IMG/VR virus record: IMGVR_UViG_3300009285_001247
Coordinates: 1 to 39,558 of that record
Origin: a virus
DNA length: 39,558 bases
Strand: one strand, 5' to 3'
Below are positions 1 to 7,575 of the stretch, piece after piece (the stretch's first letter is position 1; each line of letters starts with the position of its first letter). The notes under the pieces are model-generated. The model worked only from the letters and a program-made list of their open reading frames with translations, was not told the DNA's origin and did no database searches. The position numbers were made by a program, and so were the translations under genes.

Positions 1-69
1 ATTTTCGTCCTTCCGATCGATACGGCTGTCCGCATCCGTACCGAGGAAACGGGCGACTCGGCCATCTAG
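1..69 (+). CDS. C-terminus of a gene cut by the window edge, probably major capsid protein (partial)
   Basis: Frame 1 is open from the first base and stops with TAG at 67-69, giving 22 residues that end IRTEETGDSAI. What follows is a connector and neck cluster, the place where the major capsid protein normally sits just upstream, and no capsid gene is found elsewhere in the window. The capsid identity is therefore inferred from position only; the fragment is too short to recognise by sequence. Confidence 0.4.
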   Translation: MFVLPIDTAVRIRTEETGDSAI

Positions 70-111
70 CCGAACCTTTTCAAGGCAATCAGGGCTTAAC
101 TCCACACTTCC

Positions 112-192
112 ATGCCCGACTGGCTGGTTGTCATCAGTTACGCAATAGTCACATTCGGACTTGGGTTGGCTGTCGGCCTCGCGCTGCAATGA
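112..192 (+). CDS. tiny single-pass membrane protein (26 aa)
   Basis: A 27-codon frame starts with ATG at 112 and stops with a TGA that overlaps the ATG of the next gene (ATGA at 189-192). The peptide begins MPDWLVV and is almost wholly one hydrophobic segment rich in V, I, L, G and A, long enough to cross a membrane once. No good ribosome binding site is visible; translation may depend on the upstream gene. The overlap with the glycosyltransferase gene is the main support for it being real. It resembles in size and style three other tiny membrane proteins in this window (33944-34099, 34976-35056, 39161-39286). Function unknown. Confidence 0.5.
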   Translation: MPDWLVVISYAIVTFGLGLAVGLALQ

Positions 193-1229
193 GCAAACGC
201 ATCCTGCTCGCGCTCTCGCACAGCATCGAGGAATACGACCAGCTGCGCCTACTGTCCGGCCTCGGCTACGAGGTCGCCAGCATCGGCGGCTATATCGACC
301 CCGCCAACCCCCACGATAACAAGCGACCGTCACTTCCCAGCGTGCCGATGGTGCCCGTCGTCAAGGAAGCGGTCGACGCCATCGGCGCCCCGGACAATCT
401 CGGCGCGGCGCAGTCGCGGATTCCCGACGCGATCCTTGAGTGGCTCGGACCAGACGGCGTGCTGGTCTTCCACCACTATTTAAGCCAACGCCTGTTCCCC
501 CAATGGGATCACCTGCGAGACTGGCGCGAGTCTGGCGGGCGCGTGGTCTGGCGCACGGTTGGACAGAGCGTTGAAGCGAATGAGGCAGAGGCAGCGCCTT
601 TCCGTGCGGATGGTCTAGAGATCGTCCGATACTCCCCGAAGGAGCGGAACATCCCCGGCTACGTGGGGGAGGATGCACTGATCCGGTTCTGGAAAGACCC
701 AGAGGAGTGGTCAGGGTGGACAGGAGAGCAGCGCACAATCACGAACGTGACGCAGAAGCTAGTTCAGCGAGACCCGTGGACGAGCGCGGGCTTCTGGGCA
801 ACGGTGACAGCAGGGCTTCCGACATATCCGGTAGGTGAGGGGTCGGAGATCATCGGCGGTCCGGGCGTGGTCGAGTACGGCGTGATGCGTGCAGCACTCC
901 GCGAGTCGCGTGTGTATCTGTACACCGGCACGCAGCCAGCGTCATACACACTCGGACTGATCGAGGCGCTCATGACCGGGATTCCGGTCGTCAGTATTGG
1001 CCCTGCCTGGATGACCATCTTCCCGTACGGCCCTGAACTCTTTGAGGGACACGAACTTGCGTGGGCATGGGACGACGATCCCACCCGTGCGCGAAAGCTC
1101 GTGCTTGATCTGCTCGACGACCCCGGATACGCGGTCTACGCGAGCGAGCACCAGCGTTTACGTGCACTTGATATGTTCTCGCGCGAGACGGTCGGCACTC
1201 AGTGGCTCAAGTTTCTTGGTGAGCCGTGA
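189..1229 (+). CDS. glycosyltransferase-like protein (GT-B fold)
   Basis: The 346-residue protein starts MSKRILLALSHS, a typical first beta strand of a GT-B glycosyltransferase. The C-terminal third has the features expected of the nucleotide-sugar-binding half: GGPGVVEYGVMRAALRESRV, then YTLGLIEALMTGIPVVSIGP, which matches the E-x-x-x-x-G-x-P-V segment of GT4-like enzymes. It probably transfers a sugar from an activated donor to an unknown acceptor; because it sits next to the capsid end, a virion protein is one candidate. Start ATG 189 overlaps the stop of the tiny membrane gene, and its own stop overlaps the GTG of the next gene (GTGA at 1226-1229), so the three are likely translated together. 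Fold call is fairly safe; substrate is unknown. Confidence 0.7.
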   Translation: MSKRILLALSHSIEEYDQLRLLSGLGYEVASIGGYIDPANPHDNKRPSLPSVPMVPVVKEAVDAIGAPDNLGAAQSRIPDAILEWLGPDGVLVFHHYLSQRLFPQWDHLRDWRESGGRVVWRTVGQSVEANEAEAAPFRADGLEIVRYSPKERNIPGYVGEDALIRFWKDPEEWSGWTGEQRTITNVTQKLVQRDPWTSAGFWATVTAGLPTYPVGEGSEIIGGPGVVEYGVMRAALRESRVYLYTGTQPASYTLGLIEALMTGIPVVSIGPAWMTIFPYGPELFEGHELAWAWDDDPTRARKLVLDLLDDPGYAVYASEHQRLRALDMFSRETVGTQWLKFLGEP

Positions 1230-2281
1230 GCCGTGTACTGATCGACCGCCATCATGCGGACCTGTTCTGGGCGATGCAGCGACTGTTCGAGGACAGACTC
1301 GGGCTCGACGTCTGGACACCACTCGGAAGAGAGTGGTGGGACTCAGGAATCTGGAAGTTCGGCGAGGCTCTCGGTGACGACAGACTCGCTCAGCAGTACC
1401 TGGTTCCGGATGCGAAGTATGAGAAGATCCGTGACGGGACGTGGGTGACATACGACCCCGCACATACCGACACCGCGATTCGGTGCTGCTCTCTCGAACG
1501 TGCCCGAGATATAGGAGATTGGTCATTCGTCGTCGCGACCGTGCAGGAGAATCAGCCGGGATTCGCACGCTTCGCGGAAGAGCAAGGGGCGAAATTCGTC
1601 GTTCAGGTTGGGAACACGGGCCAGCGGATCGCGTGGGAACTCGACCCGCTCGTCATATCATCGTCCGAGGCGCCGCTACCTGGGCGGGGTGTCGTCGCCC
1701 ACCAAGAGATTGACTCAGGACCGGGTGGAGACCTGGGCTTTGCAGATCCGGGTATCGCATGTCCGCTCGTCGTGCGCTCGTTCGTCAATGCGATGAACCG
1801 GCTTCCTGGCTGGGACGCGTTTCTAGAAGCAGAGCGACGGCTCCCAGAGTTCGAGTTCACTGTTCACGGGCATGAGGGGCGAGACGGCAACATTCATCCG
1901 ATCTCCGCGATCGGGAAGGCGATGGCGACTGCCGGGTGGGGTTGGCACGACAAGCCCGTAGGGGACGGGTACGGACACATCATTCATGCGTGGGCCGCAG
2001 TCGGCAGACCGCTGATCGGGCACTCGCGCTACTATCGCGGGCACGAGGGTGAGGGCCGTTTTGACAAGCTGGCTGCACCGTTCTGGGAGCACGGCGTCAC
2101 CTGCATAGACCTGGATGAGGTCGACCTCGACGGTGCTATCCAGATGGTCCGAGAAATCAGTGCAGACACCACCCGCCATGCAAGGATGTGCCAAGAGATC
2201 CGCGCTCGCTTCGATGCGTGCGTGGACTACGATCGAGATGAGGATCGGGTGCGCAGTTTGCTCGGTCTCAGCAGAGGGTAG
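1226..2281 (+). CDS. second glycosyltransferase-like protein, paired with the first
   Basis: The 351-residue product begins MSRVLIDRHHADLFWAMQRL. Visible GT-like features are an Asp/His-rich first strand, a central FEFTVHGHEGRDG segment, and a C-terminal half with DGYGHIIHAWAAVGRPLIGH, which resembles the donor-binding loop of GT-B enzymes where a helix is followed by G-x-P. It is coupled to the first gene by a GTGA overlap, so the two probably act on one target or in succession. It could instead be an inactive partner or another nucleotide-binding protein; no catalytic residue can be named with certainty. A GGGTAGAAT promoter-like element overlaps its stop codon. Confidence 0.5.
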   Translation: MSRVLIDRHHADLFWAMQRLFEDRLGLDVWTPLGREWWDSGIWKFGEALGDDRLAQQYLVPDAKYEKIRDGTWVTYDPAHTDTAIRCCSLERARDIGDWSFVVATVQENQPGFARFAEEQGAKFVVQVGNTGQRIAWELDPLVISSSEAPLPGRGVVAHQEIDSGPGGDLGFADPGIACPLVVRSFVNAMNRLPGWDAFLEAERRLPEFEFTVHGHEGRDGNIHPISAIGKAMATAGWGWHDKPVGDGYGHIIHAWAAVGRPLIGHSRYYRGHEGEGRFDKLAAPFWEHGVTCIDLDEVDLDGAIQMVREISADTTRHARMCQEIRARFDACVDYDRDEDRVRSLLGLSRG

Positions 2282-2284
2282 AAT
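2276..2284 (+). promoter_or_regulatory. GGGTAGAAT extended -10-like element
   Basis: GGGTAGAAT overlaps the stop of the second glycosyltransferase gene and lies 8 bases before the GTG at 2293. A weak -35-like TTGCTC lies 15 bases upstream of TAGAAT. The same 9-base pattern recurs before other transcription units in the window. The short gap implies that transcription begins at or next to the start codon. Confidence 0.45.
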
Positions 2285-2292
2285 GGGGGATT

Positions 2293-2667
2293 GTGCTCTG
2301 GCTTGTGATTGACGGTGACAGTTCGTGGTCTTGGATGAAGCTCTACCGCGGACCTGGACCGCACAAGATCGACGAGACGACGGCAGCGGCCGCGCGCTCG
2401 GAAGGTCTGTCCTGGTTGCACGTGATCGAGAGCGACAAACCGCCTCGCGTCATTGAGGACGATCACTCAGGGATCCTGACATCCGACGACTTCAAGCCAC
2501 GTAAAGAACCGGACGCCGTTGCGGAGACACCGTTCACGCCCATACCCTTTGCGGCACCTGGCGCCAACGGCAGGATTGCTTGCTCGGAGCCAGAGTGCTT
2601 CAAGGACTTCGCGTCTGAAGCGTCCCTAGAGCGACACATCGAGCAGACGCACAGGCCGGGGGCATGA
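2293..2667 (+). CDS. small protein with a C-terminal C2H2 zinc-finger motif
   Basis: The 124-residue protein starts with GTG at 2293 (MLWLVIDG). The first half is unremarkable, with a hydrophobic strand and SWSWMKLYRG. The last 30 residues contain CSEPEC, 12 residues, then HIEQTH, which fits the C-x4-C-x12-H-x4-H spacing of a classical C2H2 finger, so zinc binding is likely. It lies between the glycosyltransferases and structural genes and has its own promoter-like element but no clear ribosome binding site, as expected for a leaderless mRNA. Function unknown; a DNA- or protein-binding regulator, or a finger that helps assemble a structural protein, are both possible. Confidence 0.65.
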   Translation: MLWLVIDGDSSWSWMKLYRGPGPHKIDETTAAAARSEGLSWLHVIESDKPPRVIEDDHSGILTSDDFKPRKEPDAVAETPFTPIPFAAPGANGRIACSEPECFKDFASEASLERHIEQTHRPGA

Positions 2668-2674
2668 TAGAGAC

Positions 2675-3052
2675 GTGAGCGTCTTTACTAGGACCGTGAC
2701 CGTAGACACCGCAGGATCTGCGGGCGCTGCGACCGGGTCGTCTCGCCTCAACGTTGGTCCGGCGAAACTCCTCGCCGTCAAACTCGACTACGACGATGCT
2801 GCACCCGGGACCACGGACGTGACGATCGTGACCGATCGAGCGATGGATCGGACGCTTTTCACACGGGCAAACGCGGCATCAGATGGGCTCTTCCATCCGC
2901 GGGTGCTTGCGCACGACACATCCGCAGCTGCAATTGCGGCAGGGAACAACGGGTACGAACCGCAGCTCGTCTTCGGGTACATCGAGGTCCGTGTTGCCGG
3001 GTGCGATGCTCTGACAACTGCGCTGAGCGCGACACTCTTCTTTGAAGGATAG
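2675..3052 (+). CDS. putative small structural protein next to the connector
   Basis: The 125-residue product starts with GTG at 2675 (MSVFTRTVTVDTAG) and is dominated by alternating hydrophobic residues typical of beta strands, with several Ala/Thr/Gly-rich turns and no enzyme motif. It lies 7 bases after the zinc-finger gene and 3 bases before the connector gene. Proteins of this size and makeup next to the capsid are often decoration or neck proteins, but no family is recognised here. The structural role is inferred from composition and position. Confidence 0.5.
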   Translation: MSVFTRTVTVDTAGSAGAATGSSRLNVGPAKLLAVKLDYDDAAPGTTDVTIVTDRAMDRTLFTRANAASDGLFHPRVLAHDTSAAAIAAGNNGYEPQLVFGYIEVRVAGCDALTTALSATLFFEG

Positions 3053-3055
3053 TTA

Positions 3056-3685
3056 GTGGCGCTAGCCGCTCTCTCGGACGTGAAGCGCGTTCTGCGGATC
3101 ACCACCGAGGACGCTACTCGCGATACTGAACTGACGGCGAAGCTCGCCGTCGCAGAGGAGTGGTTCCGTATCCGCGCACGCGGAGAGTTCGACGACACCG
3201 CACCGGCGACAGCTCAGTTCTGGTCTATCCGCTATGGCACGGTAGTCCACCTGCCAATCCCCGGATCGACGGTCACGGCCGTTCGTGCTGGTTCCGCGAC
3301 AGACCCGTCGACGCTGGGTTCTGACTCATACTCGGTCATGGATGATCGCCGTGTTCGCGTTGGCCGCATTGACCCGTGGCCCCGCGACCCACGCGAGCAG
3401 GAGCCTCTGGGCTGGGCGGAGCGTCCTTACTACGAACTCGTCGAGATCGACTACACGCCGCCATCTGTCTCGGTTGCCGTCCGTGACGGGATCGCGAGCA
3501 TCGCTGCCGCAATGTGGAAGAGGTCTGGTGGTGGGGAGACCGGCAGTCAGAACATCAAGTCCGAGAAGATCGGGGACTACTCGTACACGCTCGAATCCGG
3601 GTCGCAGACGTCTGGAGAGGATCTCTGGAAAGACGGACTGAGGCTGTTGCATCCCTTCATCGGGCCCAGGATTTCGAGCACATAA
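3056..3685 (+). CDS. head-tail connector protein (gp6-like adaptor)
   Basis: A 209-residue mostly alpha-helical protein starting with GTG at 3056 (MALAALSDVKRVLRI). The opening 'L-x-D-V-K-x-x-L' helix, the next helix with AKLAVAEEWFRIRA, the middle beta part with the inter-strand GTVVHLPIPGS, and the final helices with AAMWKRSGGGETGSQNIKSE are the layout of HK97 gp6-type adaptors, which form a ring under the portal and join head to tail. It sits where such genes occur, after the capsid end and before the stopper genes, although the reductase gene is wedged between. Confidence is good for the family and moderate for the exact name. Confidence 0.65.
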   Translation: MALAALSDVKRVLRITTEDATRDTELTAKLAVAEEWFRIRARGEFDDTAPATAQFWSIRYGTVVHLPIPGSTVTAVRAGSATDPSTLGSDSYSVMDDRRVRVGRIDPWPRDPREQEPLGWAERPYYELVEIDYTPPSVSVAVRDGIASIAAAMWKRSGGGETGSQNIKSEKIGDYSYTLESGSQTSGEDLWKDGLRLLHPFIGPRISST

Positions 3686-3732
3686 TTCCTGCGCAAAGTA
3701 GAGAGAATCGTTCCGTGACGTGCGGGTGCTCG

Positions 3733-3741
3733 GGATAGAAT
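3733..3741 (+). promoter_or_regulatory. GGATAGAAT -10-like element upstream of the reductase gene
   Basis: TAGAAT at 3736-3741 is preceded by GGA, close to the GGGTANNAT pattern seen elsewhere. It lies 8 bases before an in-frame TTG at 3750, which is therefore favoured as the reductase start over the GTG at 3720 that lies upstream of the element. No convincing -35 box is seen. Confidence 0.4.
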
Positions 3742-3749
3742 CAATACTC

Positions 3750-6332
3750 TTGCGTGACCGTCTAAGCACATTCGCCTGGGACATCTTCCGGCAGAAGTAC
3801 GCACACAGCAAGTCTGAGTCGTGGGCGGACGCAGCGAACCGGGTCGCGACAAACGTGATGGCGGAGTTGAGCTACGGGCCACAGTCGCCCGAGACTGAGA
3901 GAATCGAGCGGTACATTCGCGAGCGCAAGTTCATTCCCGGTGGGCGCTACCTGTACGCCGCTGGGCGTCCGCTCCATCAGGTCTGCAATTGTCTACTCCT
4001 CAGAGCTGAGGATTCGCGCGAAGGTTGGGGAGAACTCTGGAAGCGTGCAGGTGTCGCGCTCATGACAGGCGCTGGTGTTGGTGTCGAGTACTCTCGAATC
4101 AGGGAGGCAGGTTCCGCAATCTCTCGCACTGGCGGACAGGCGTCCGGGCCATGCGCACTCATGCACACCGTGAACGAGATCGGGCGTCAGGTGATGCAGG
4201 GTGGTTCGCGTCGCTCCGCGATCTGGGCGGGTCTTGCGTGGGACCACCCAGATATTGAGCTGTTCTTGCGGATCAAGGACTGGTCACCGGAACTGCGCGC
4301 ATTACGAGACCGCGAGCCGACGTTCCCTGCACCGATGGAGCTAACGAACGTAAGCATCCGTCTGGACTCGCGCTTCTTTGAAGCTGTATCAGATGCGCGG
4401 CACCCAGACCACGGCCGCGCGACGGATCTGTACCGCGACGCCGTCCGGAGAATGTGCCGTACAGGTGAGCCAGGGTTCTCTGTAGATATGGGAGCGGACG
4501 CGGATGAGCACATGAGAAACGCACCAGTTGCAGGCAGCACACACATATTGACAGACTCTGGGTATGTGACCGCGCGCGAACTCGCTGAAAGAACGGCGAC
4601 AGTCTGGACGGGTATGCAGTGGGTACCCAATGTGCAGTTCAATAAAACGGGGTCGAATGTTCCGCTTGTCCGAGTCACAATGTCTGGCGGTCGTGTGATT
4701 GAGTGCGACCCATCTCACCCATTCATGGTTGAAAAGTGGTGTGGCGCTGGGAAACAGAACCGCAGAATCATCTCTGTCGAGCGCGTACCTGCGTCCTCTC
4801 TTTGCCATAACGACATCATCGTGTCTACAACACCGCAACCGTATGTGTCTGATGCTCTCAATCGGGAAGATTACACACTTGGCTGGATATACGGTGACGG
4901 GTCGTTCACTAAATCGGGTGGTGCAGATCTGACTCTCTGCTCACCAGAATCTCAAGCATGTGCGTCAGACATCGTCGGGTACAACTCGGAGGCGTGCCCC
5001 GACAGTCGTGGGTTTACCAGATTCTATTTCAGTGTCTCAGAACGGTGGACAGGTCGGAGCAAGGACACATATCCTGTTGATGGCGGGAGCCCGTCATTCA
5101 TCGCAGGTCTTTTTGATGCTGATGGTAACTGGGAACCCACACAGAAACGGGTTAGACTCGCATCAGTACATCCGTCTTTCTTGCACGGTGCCCGACGCGC
5201 GCTTGAGGCGATAGGCATTCTTGCACACGTGTCTAGGTGCAGTCGCGAATCTGGGTTTGGTGGTCGCGCGTCGTGGCAGCTTGTTGTCTCTTCCGGTTCG
5301 GTGCGCAGGTTCTCAGATATCGTTCCGACCCGACGACTGCAAATAGTCATTGGAGACTACACGCCATACCGTACATCACACGTGCGTGTTGTTGGTGTCG
5401 ATGATGCTGGATATGGTGATGTATTCTGTGCCGATGTGGGTGTAAGCGAGCATACATTCATGGCTGAGGGTGTGATTGTGTCGAACTGCACGGAAATCAC
5501 CACCGCAGACTCTGACGATATCTGCAATCTCGGATCTATCAATCTCGCCCGGGTGCGATCACTCGACGAGATGCGGGATGTGGTCGATGCGGCAACGCTG
5601 TTCCTGCTCGCAGGATCTGAGTACACGTCCCTTCCGTACAAAGAAGTAGGCGCTGTCCGGGACAAGAACCGTCGCCTAGGGCTGGGAGTCATGGGCGTGC
5701 ATGAGTGGCTGCTCGCTCGCGGGCGGTCGTACGCACCAGACCCGGAGCTTGGAGAGTGGCTCGCAGAGTACGCCACATCGACAGACATCGCCGCAGGCTG
5801 GGCAGATGAGCACTCACTCTCACGCCCTGTCAAGACGCGTGCAATCGCCCCGACCGGAACGATCGGAATCATCGGCGAGACGACAACCGGCATTGAGCCT
5901 GTCTACTGCACCGCGTACCGTAGGCGCTATCTGGTCGGGACGCGCTGGCATGAGCGGACGATTATCGATCCGACAGTGGCGCGACTCGTGCGGGACGTGG
6001 GCATTGATCCAGAAGGCATCGAGGACGCACACCGGCTCTCATTCGATCCCGAGTTCCGGATCGAGATGCAGGCATGGGTGCAGACGTTCGTCGACCACGG
6101 GATCAGCTCGACCGTCAATCTCCCGGAGCCGCTTGGCGCAGAAGATGCGGACGCATTCGGTGCTTCGCTCCTCCCGATCCTGCCGCGACTGCGCGGCATC
6201 ACCGCATATCCGTCTGGCGCTCGCGGCCTCGACCCACTAGAACCGACGTCATACGCAGACGCTCTCCGGGCGGAGAGCGTTGCGTTCGAGGAGTCTGAAG
6301 AGCGCTGCGTGGGCGGCGCCTGCGGCGTCTGA
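3750..6332 (+). CDS. nrdJ: ribonucleotide reductase, class II (B12-dependent) type, interrupted by an intein
   Basis: Reduces ribonucleotides to deoxyribonucleotides for phage DNA synthesis. The N-extein has class II signatures: FIPGGRYLYAAGR, VCNCLLLR, GAGVGVEYS, GGSRRSAIW and HPDIELFL. The intein (4524-5486) ends just before the CTEI cysteine, which corresponds to the thiyl-radical Cys of the family, and DICNLGSIN follows. The C-extein has APTGTIG and TTGIEPVYCTAYRRRY and ends with the redox tail CVGGACGV. Spliced length would be about 539 residues, short for the class. No small radical subunit gene is seen in the window, which fits class II. TTG 3750 gives MRDRLSTFAWDIF, matching the usual start of the family; GTG 3720 is the alternative. 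Its place among neck genes is odd. Confidence 0.85.
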   Translation: MRDRLSTFAWDIFRQKYAHSKSESWADAANRVATNVMAELSYGPQSPETERIERYIRERKFIPGGRYLYAAGRPLHQVCNCLLLRAEDSREGWGELWKRAGVALMTGAGVGVEYSRIREAGSAISRTGGQASGPCALMHTVNEIGRQVMQGGSRRSAIWAGLAWDHPDIELFLRIKDWSPELRALRDREPTFPAPMELTNVSIRLDSRFFEAVSDARHPDHGRATDLYRDAVRRMCRTGEPGFSVDMGADADEHMRNAPVAGSTHILTDSGYVTARELAERTATVWTGMQWVPNVQFNKTGSNVPLVRVTMSGGRVIECDPSHPFMVEKWCGAGKQNRRIISVERVPASSLCHNDIIVSTTPQPYVSDALNREDYTLGWIYGDGSFTKSGGADLTLCSPESQACASDIVGYNSEACPDSRGFTRFYFSVSERWTGRSKDTYPVDGGSPSFIAGLFDADGNWEPTQKRVRLASVHPSFLHGARRALEAIGILAHVSRCSRESGFGGRASWQLVVSSGSVRRFSDIVPTRRLQIVIGDYTPYRTSHVRVVGVDDAGYGDVFCADVGVSEHTFMAEGVIVSNCTEITTADSDDICNLGSINLARVRSLDEMRDVVDAATLFLLAGSEYTSLPYKEVGAVRDKNRRLGLGVMGVHEWLLARGRSYAPDPELGEWLAEYATSTDIAAGWADEHSLSRPVKTRAIAPTGTIGIIGETTTGIEPVYCTAYRRRYLVGTRWHERTIIDPTVARLVRDVGIDPEGIEDAHRLSFDPEFRIEMQAWVQTFVDHGISSTVNLPEPLGAEDADAFGASLLPILPRLRGITAYPSGARGLDPLEPTSYADALRAESVAFEESEERCVGGACGV
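4524..5486 (+). mobile_element. intein with a two-motif LAGLIDADG homing endonuclease
   Basis: The inserted segment encodes 321 residues and reads in frame with the reductase. It begins PVAGSTHILTDSG, which aligns with splicing block A but has Pro in place of the usual Cys or Ser. Block B is GRVIECDPSHPF, with His at position 10. Endonuclease motifs are LGWIYGDGSF (intein residues 119-128) and FIAGLFDADGNW (192-203). Block F is DVFCADVGVSEHTF with Cys302, and the segment ends VSN before the extein Cys, so the penultimate His is Ser. The insertion is at the reductase's catalytic cysteine, a typical target. Its base composition looks more AT-rich than the exteins, suggesting acquisition. The unusual first residue points to a class 3-like mechanism or a weakened intein. 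Confidence 0.85.
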
Positions 6333-6418
6333 CTAGACGGAGACGACCTCCAGCATGCTCGGCGGGACGTTGAACTCTCCGCCGGTGTATCGCGTCCTGG
6401 TGCCTGTGGGTGCGCCCG

Positions 6419-6427
6419 GGGTAGGAT
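6419..6427 (+). promoter_or_regulatory. GGGTAGGAT extended -10-like element
   Basis: GGGTAGGAT lies 9 bases before the ATG at 6437, in the gap of about 100 bases after the reductase gene. The sequence between them (AGGAGTGGA) could also serve as a ribosome binding site. The same gap holds a weak GGCGG...CCGCC inverted repeat at about 6361-6383 that might end transcription of the reductase gene. Confidence 0.45.
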
Positions 6428-6436
6428 AGGAGTGGA

Positions 6437-6781
6437 ATGGCGCGTGTTGATATCCCGGTGACGACGATCACGCGCGATGGCGTGGCACCACCGTCTCAGG
6501 TCTCCTCGGTTGCAGCGGACGACCACGTGATCGACGGCAACGACGGCAGGGTCTTCCTGGAGGTTGAGAACGTGGATGGCGCGAGCGCGCACACGGTGAC
6601 GGTGCTCACGCCCGGGACCGTGGCAGGTCTGGCGATTGCTGACCTGGCGGTCTCGGTGCCGCTCAGCGCAATTCGGTGGATTGGTCCCTTCCCGACAACT
6701 GTGTTCAACCAGACGGGAACCGATGACGTGCACATCGACATCGCGACCGCAAACCTTCGCTTCCGAGCGTACAAGATCTGA
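6437..6781 (+). CDS. small beta-rich structural protein
   Basis: The 114-residue protein starts with ATG at 6437 (MARVDIPVTTITRDG). It has regularly spaced beta-strand segments, VFLEVENVDGASAHTVTVLT and DDVHIDIATANLRFRAYKI, and a GPFPTTVFNQ turn, with no enzyme motif. Similar short, all-beta proteins occur next to capsid or neck genes in phages of high-GC Gram-positive hosts, where they are thought to be decoration or minor head proteins. It starts the neck and tail run that continues to 16439. The role is inferred from context. Confidence 0.5.
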   Translation: MARVDIPVTTITRDGVAPPSQVSSVAADDHVIDGNDGRVFLEVENVDGASAHTVTVLTPGTVAGLAIADLAVSVPLSAIRWIGPFPTTVFNQTGTDDVHIDIATANLRFRAYKI

Positions 6782-6793
6782 TCCGGCGGCGCG

Positions 6794-7162
6794 ATGGCGT
6801 TCGCTGACCAGCTAGTACACCGCCTCGAAGTACTCCGGCGCAAGTCAGAAACGGACCGGATGGGACAGCCGCGAGAACTCTGGGATACGATCGCAACTAG
6901 TGTAGTCTGCCGGGCCGCAACCGTCCGCGGTTCCGAGCGCAACACTGAGCGGATGCGCGAGACGTACGAAGTGACTCACCGGGTCTTTCTCCAAGACGGG
7001 AAGGTTGACGTGGGCGAGGACGACGAGGTGATTGTCACGGACCAGGATGGGGACGACGTGCTACCGCGTGCCAGGATCGTGCTGAAACGGATCGTCTACG
7101 CGGGTGCTGCGGCGGCCCATCACTTGGAGCTTGATTGTGTCGCAATTCGGGGGCCCATGTGA
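6794..7162 (+). CDS. head-tail stopper-like neck protein
   Basis: A 122-residue protein starting with ATG at 6794 (MAFADQLVHRLEVLRR). The order is a short helix, a strand-rich middle with TYEVTHRVFLQDG and EDDEVIVTDQDGD, and a last strand HHLELDCVAI. This small barrel layout and the RIVYAGAAAAHHLELDC end are typical of SPP1 gp16-type stoppers, which close the portal channel before tail joining. It lies between a structural protein and the tail completion gene, the expected position, and its stop overlaps the next start (GTGA at 7159-7162). Confidence 0.55.
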   Translation: MAFADQLVHRLEVLRRKSETDRMGQPRELWDTIATSVVCRAATVRGSERNTERMRETYEVTHRVFLQDGKVDVGEDDEVIVTDQDGDDVLPRARIVLKRIVYAGAAAAHHLELDCVAIRGPM

Positions 7163-7575
7163 GTGGTATGTACAGTTTTGATTGGGAAGGACACGGCATA
7201 TCCCTCCAAGTTAAGCGAGCAATGGGCCGGGGTCTGATCGGAATCGGCATGGCTGTCTCAACGGAAGGCAAGCGCAACGCGCATGTCATCTCCGGAACGA
7301 TGATGCGTTCGATCCATACTGCTCCGCACGGATACTCTGGAGGAAATGACGAGGCAAGCGCGGCATCTTCCGATCTTGGGAATGTGTCATCTGTTTCCGA
7401 CATCGGGAAGACAGGTTTTGACTCGGTGATCGATGTCGGTTCATGGATGAGCTACGCCTGCGTGGAAGAGGTGGGCCGTGGGCACGCGTTCATGCAGCCA
7501 GCTGTCGAGTCCGTATCCGGCGCGCGTGCCGTCGCGCTCATGACCCGCGCATTCGCTGAGGAGGGTCTGGTCTGA
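7159..7575 (+). CDS. tail completion / neck protein, HK97 gp10-like
   Basis: Start GTG 7159 is chosen because it forms a GTGA overlap with the preceding stop; an in-frame ATG at 7135 lies inside the upstream gene. The product of 138 residues begins MSGMYSFDWEGHG, then has a helix with VKRAMGRGLIGIG and the VISGTMMRSIHTAPHGYS segment. The characteristic part is YACVEEVGRGHAFMQPAVES, close to the 'Y-x-x-x-x-E-x-G-x-x-x-x-x-P-F-M-x-P-A' pattern of HK97 gp10-like proteins, which finish the neck where the tail attaches. The position after the stopper and before the tail terminator agrees. Confidence 0.65.
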   Translation: MSGMYSFDWEGHGISLQVKRAMGRGLIGIGMAVSTEGKRNAHVISGTMMRSIHTAPHGYSGGNDEASAASSDLGNVSSVSDIGKTGFDSVIDVGSWMSYACVEEVGRGHAFMQPAVESVSGARAVALMTRAFAEEGLV

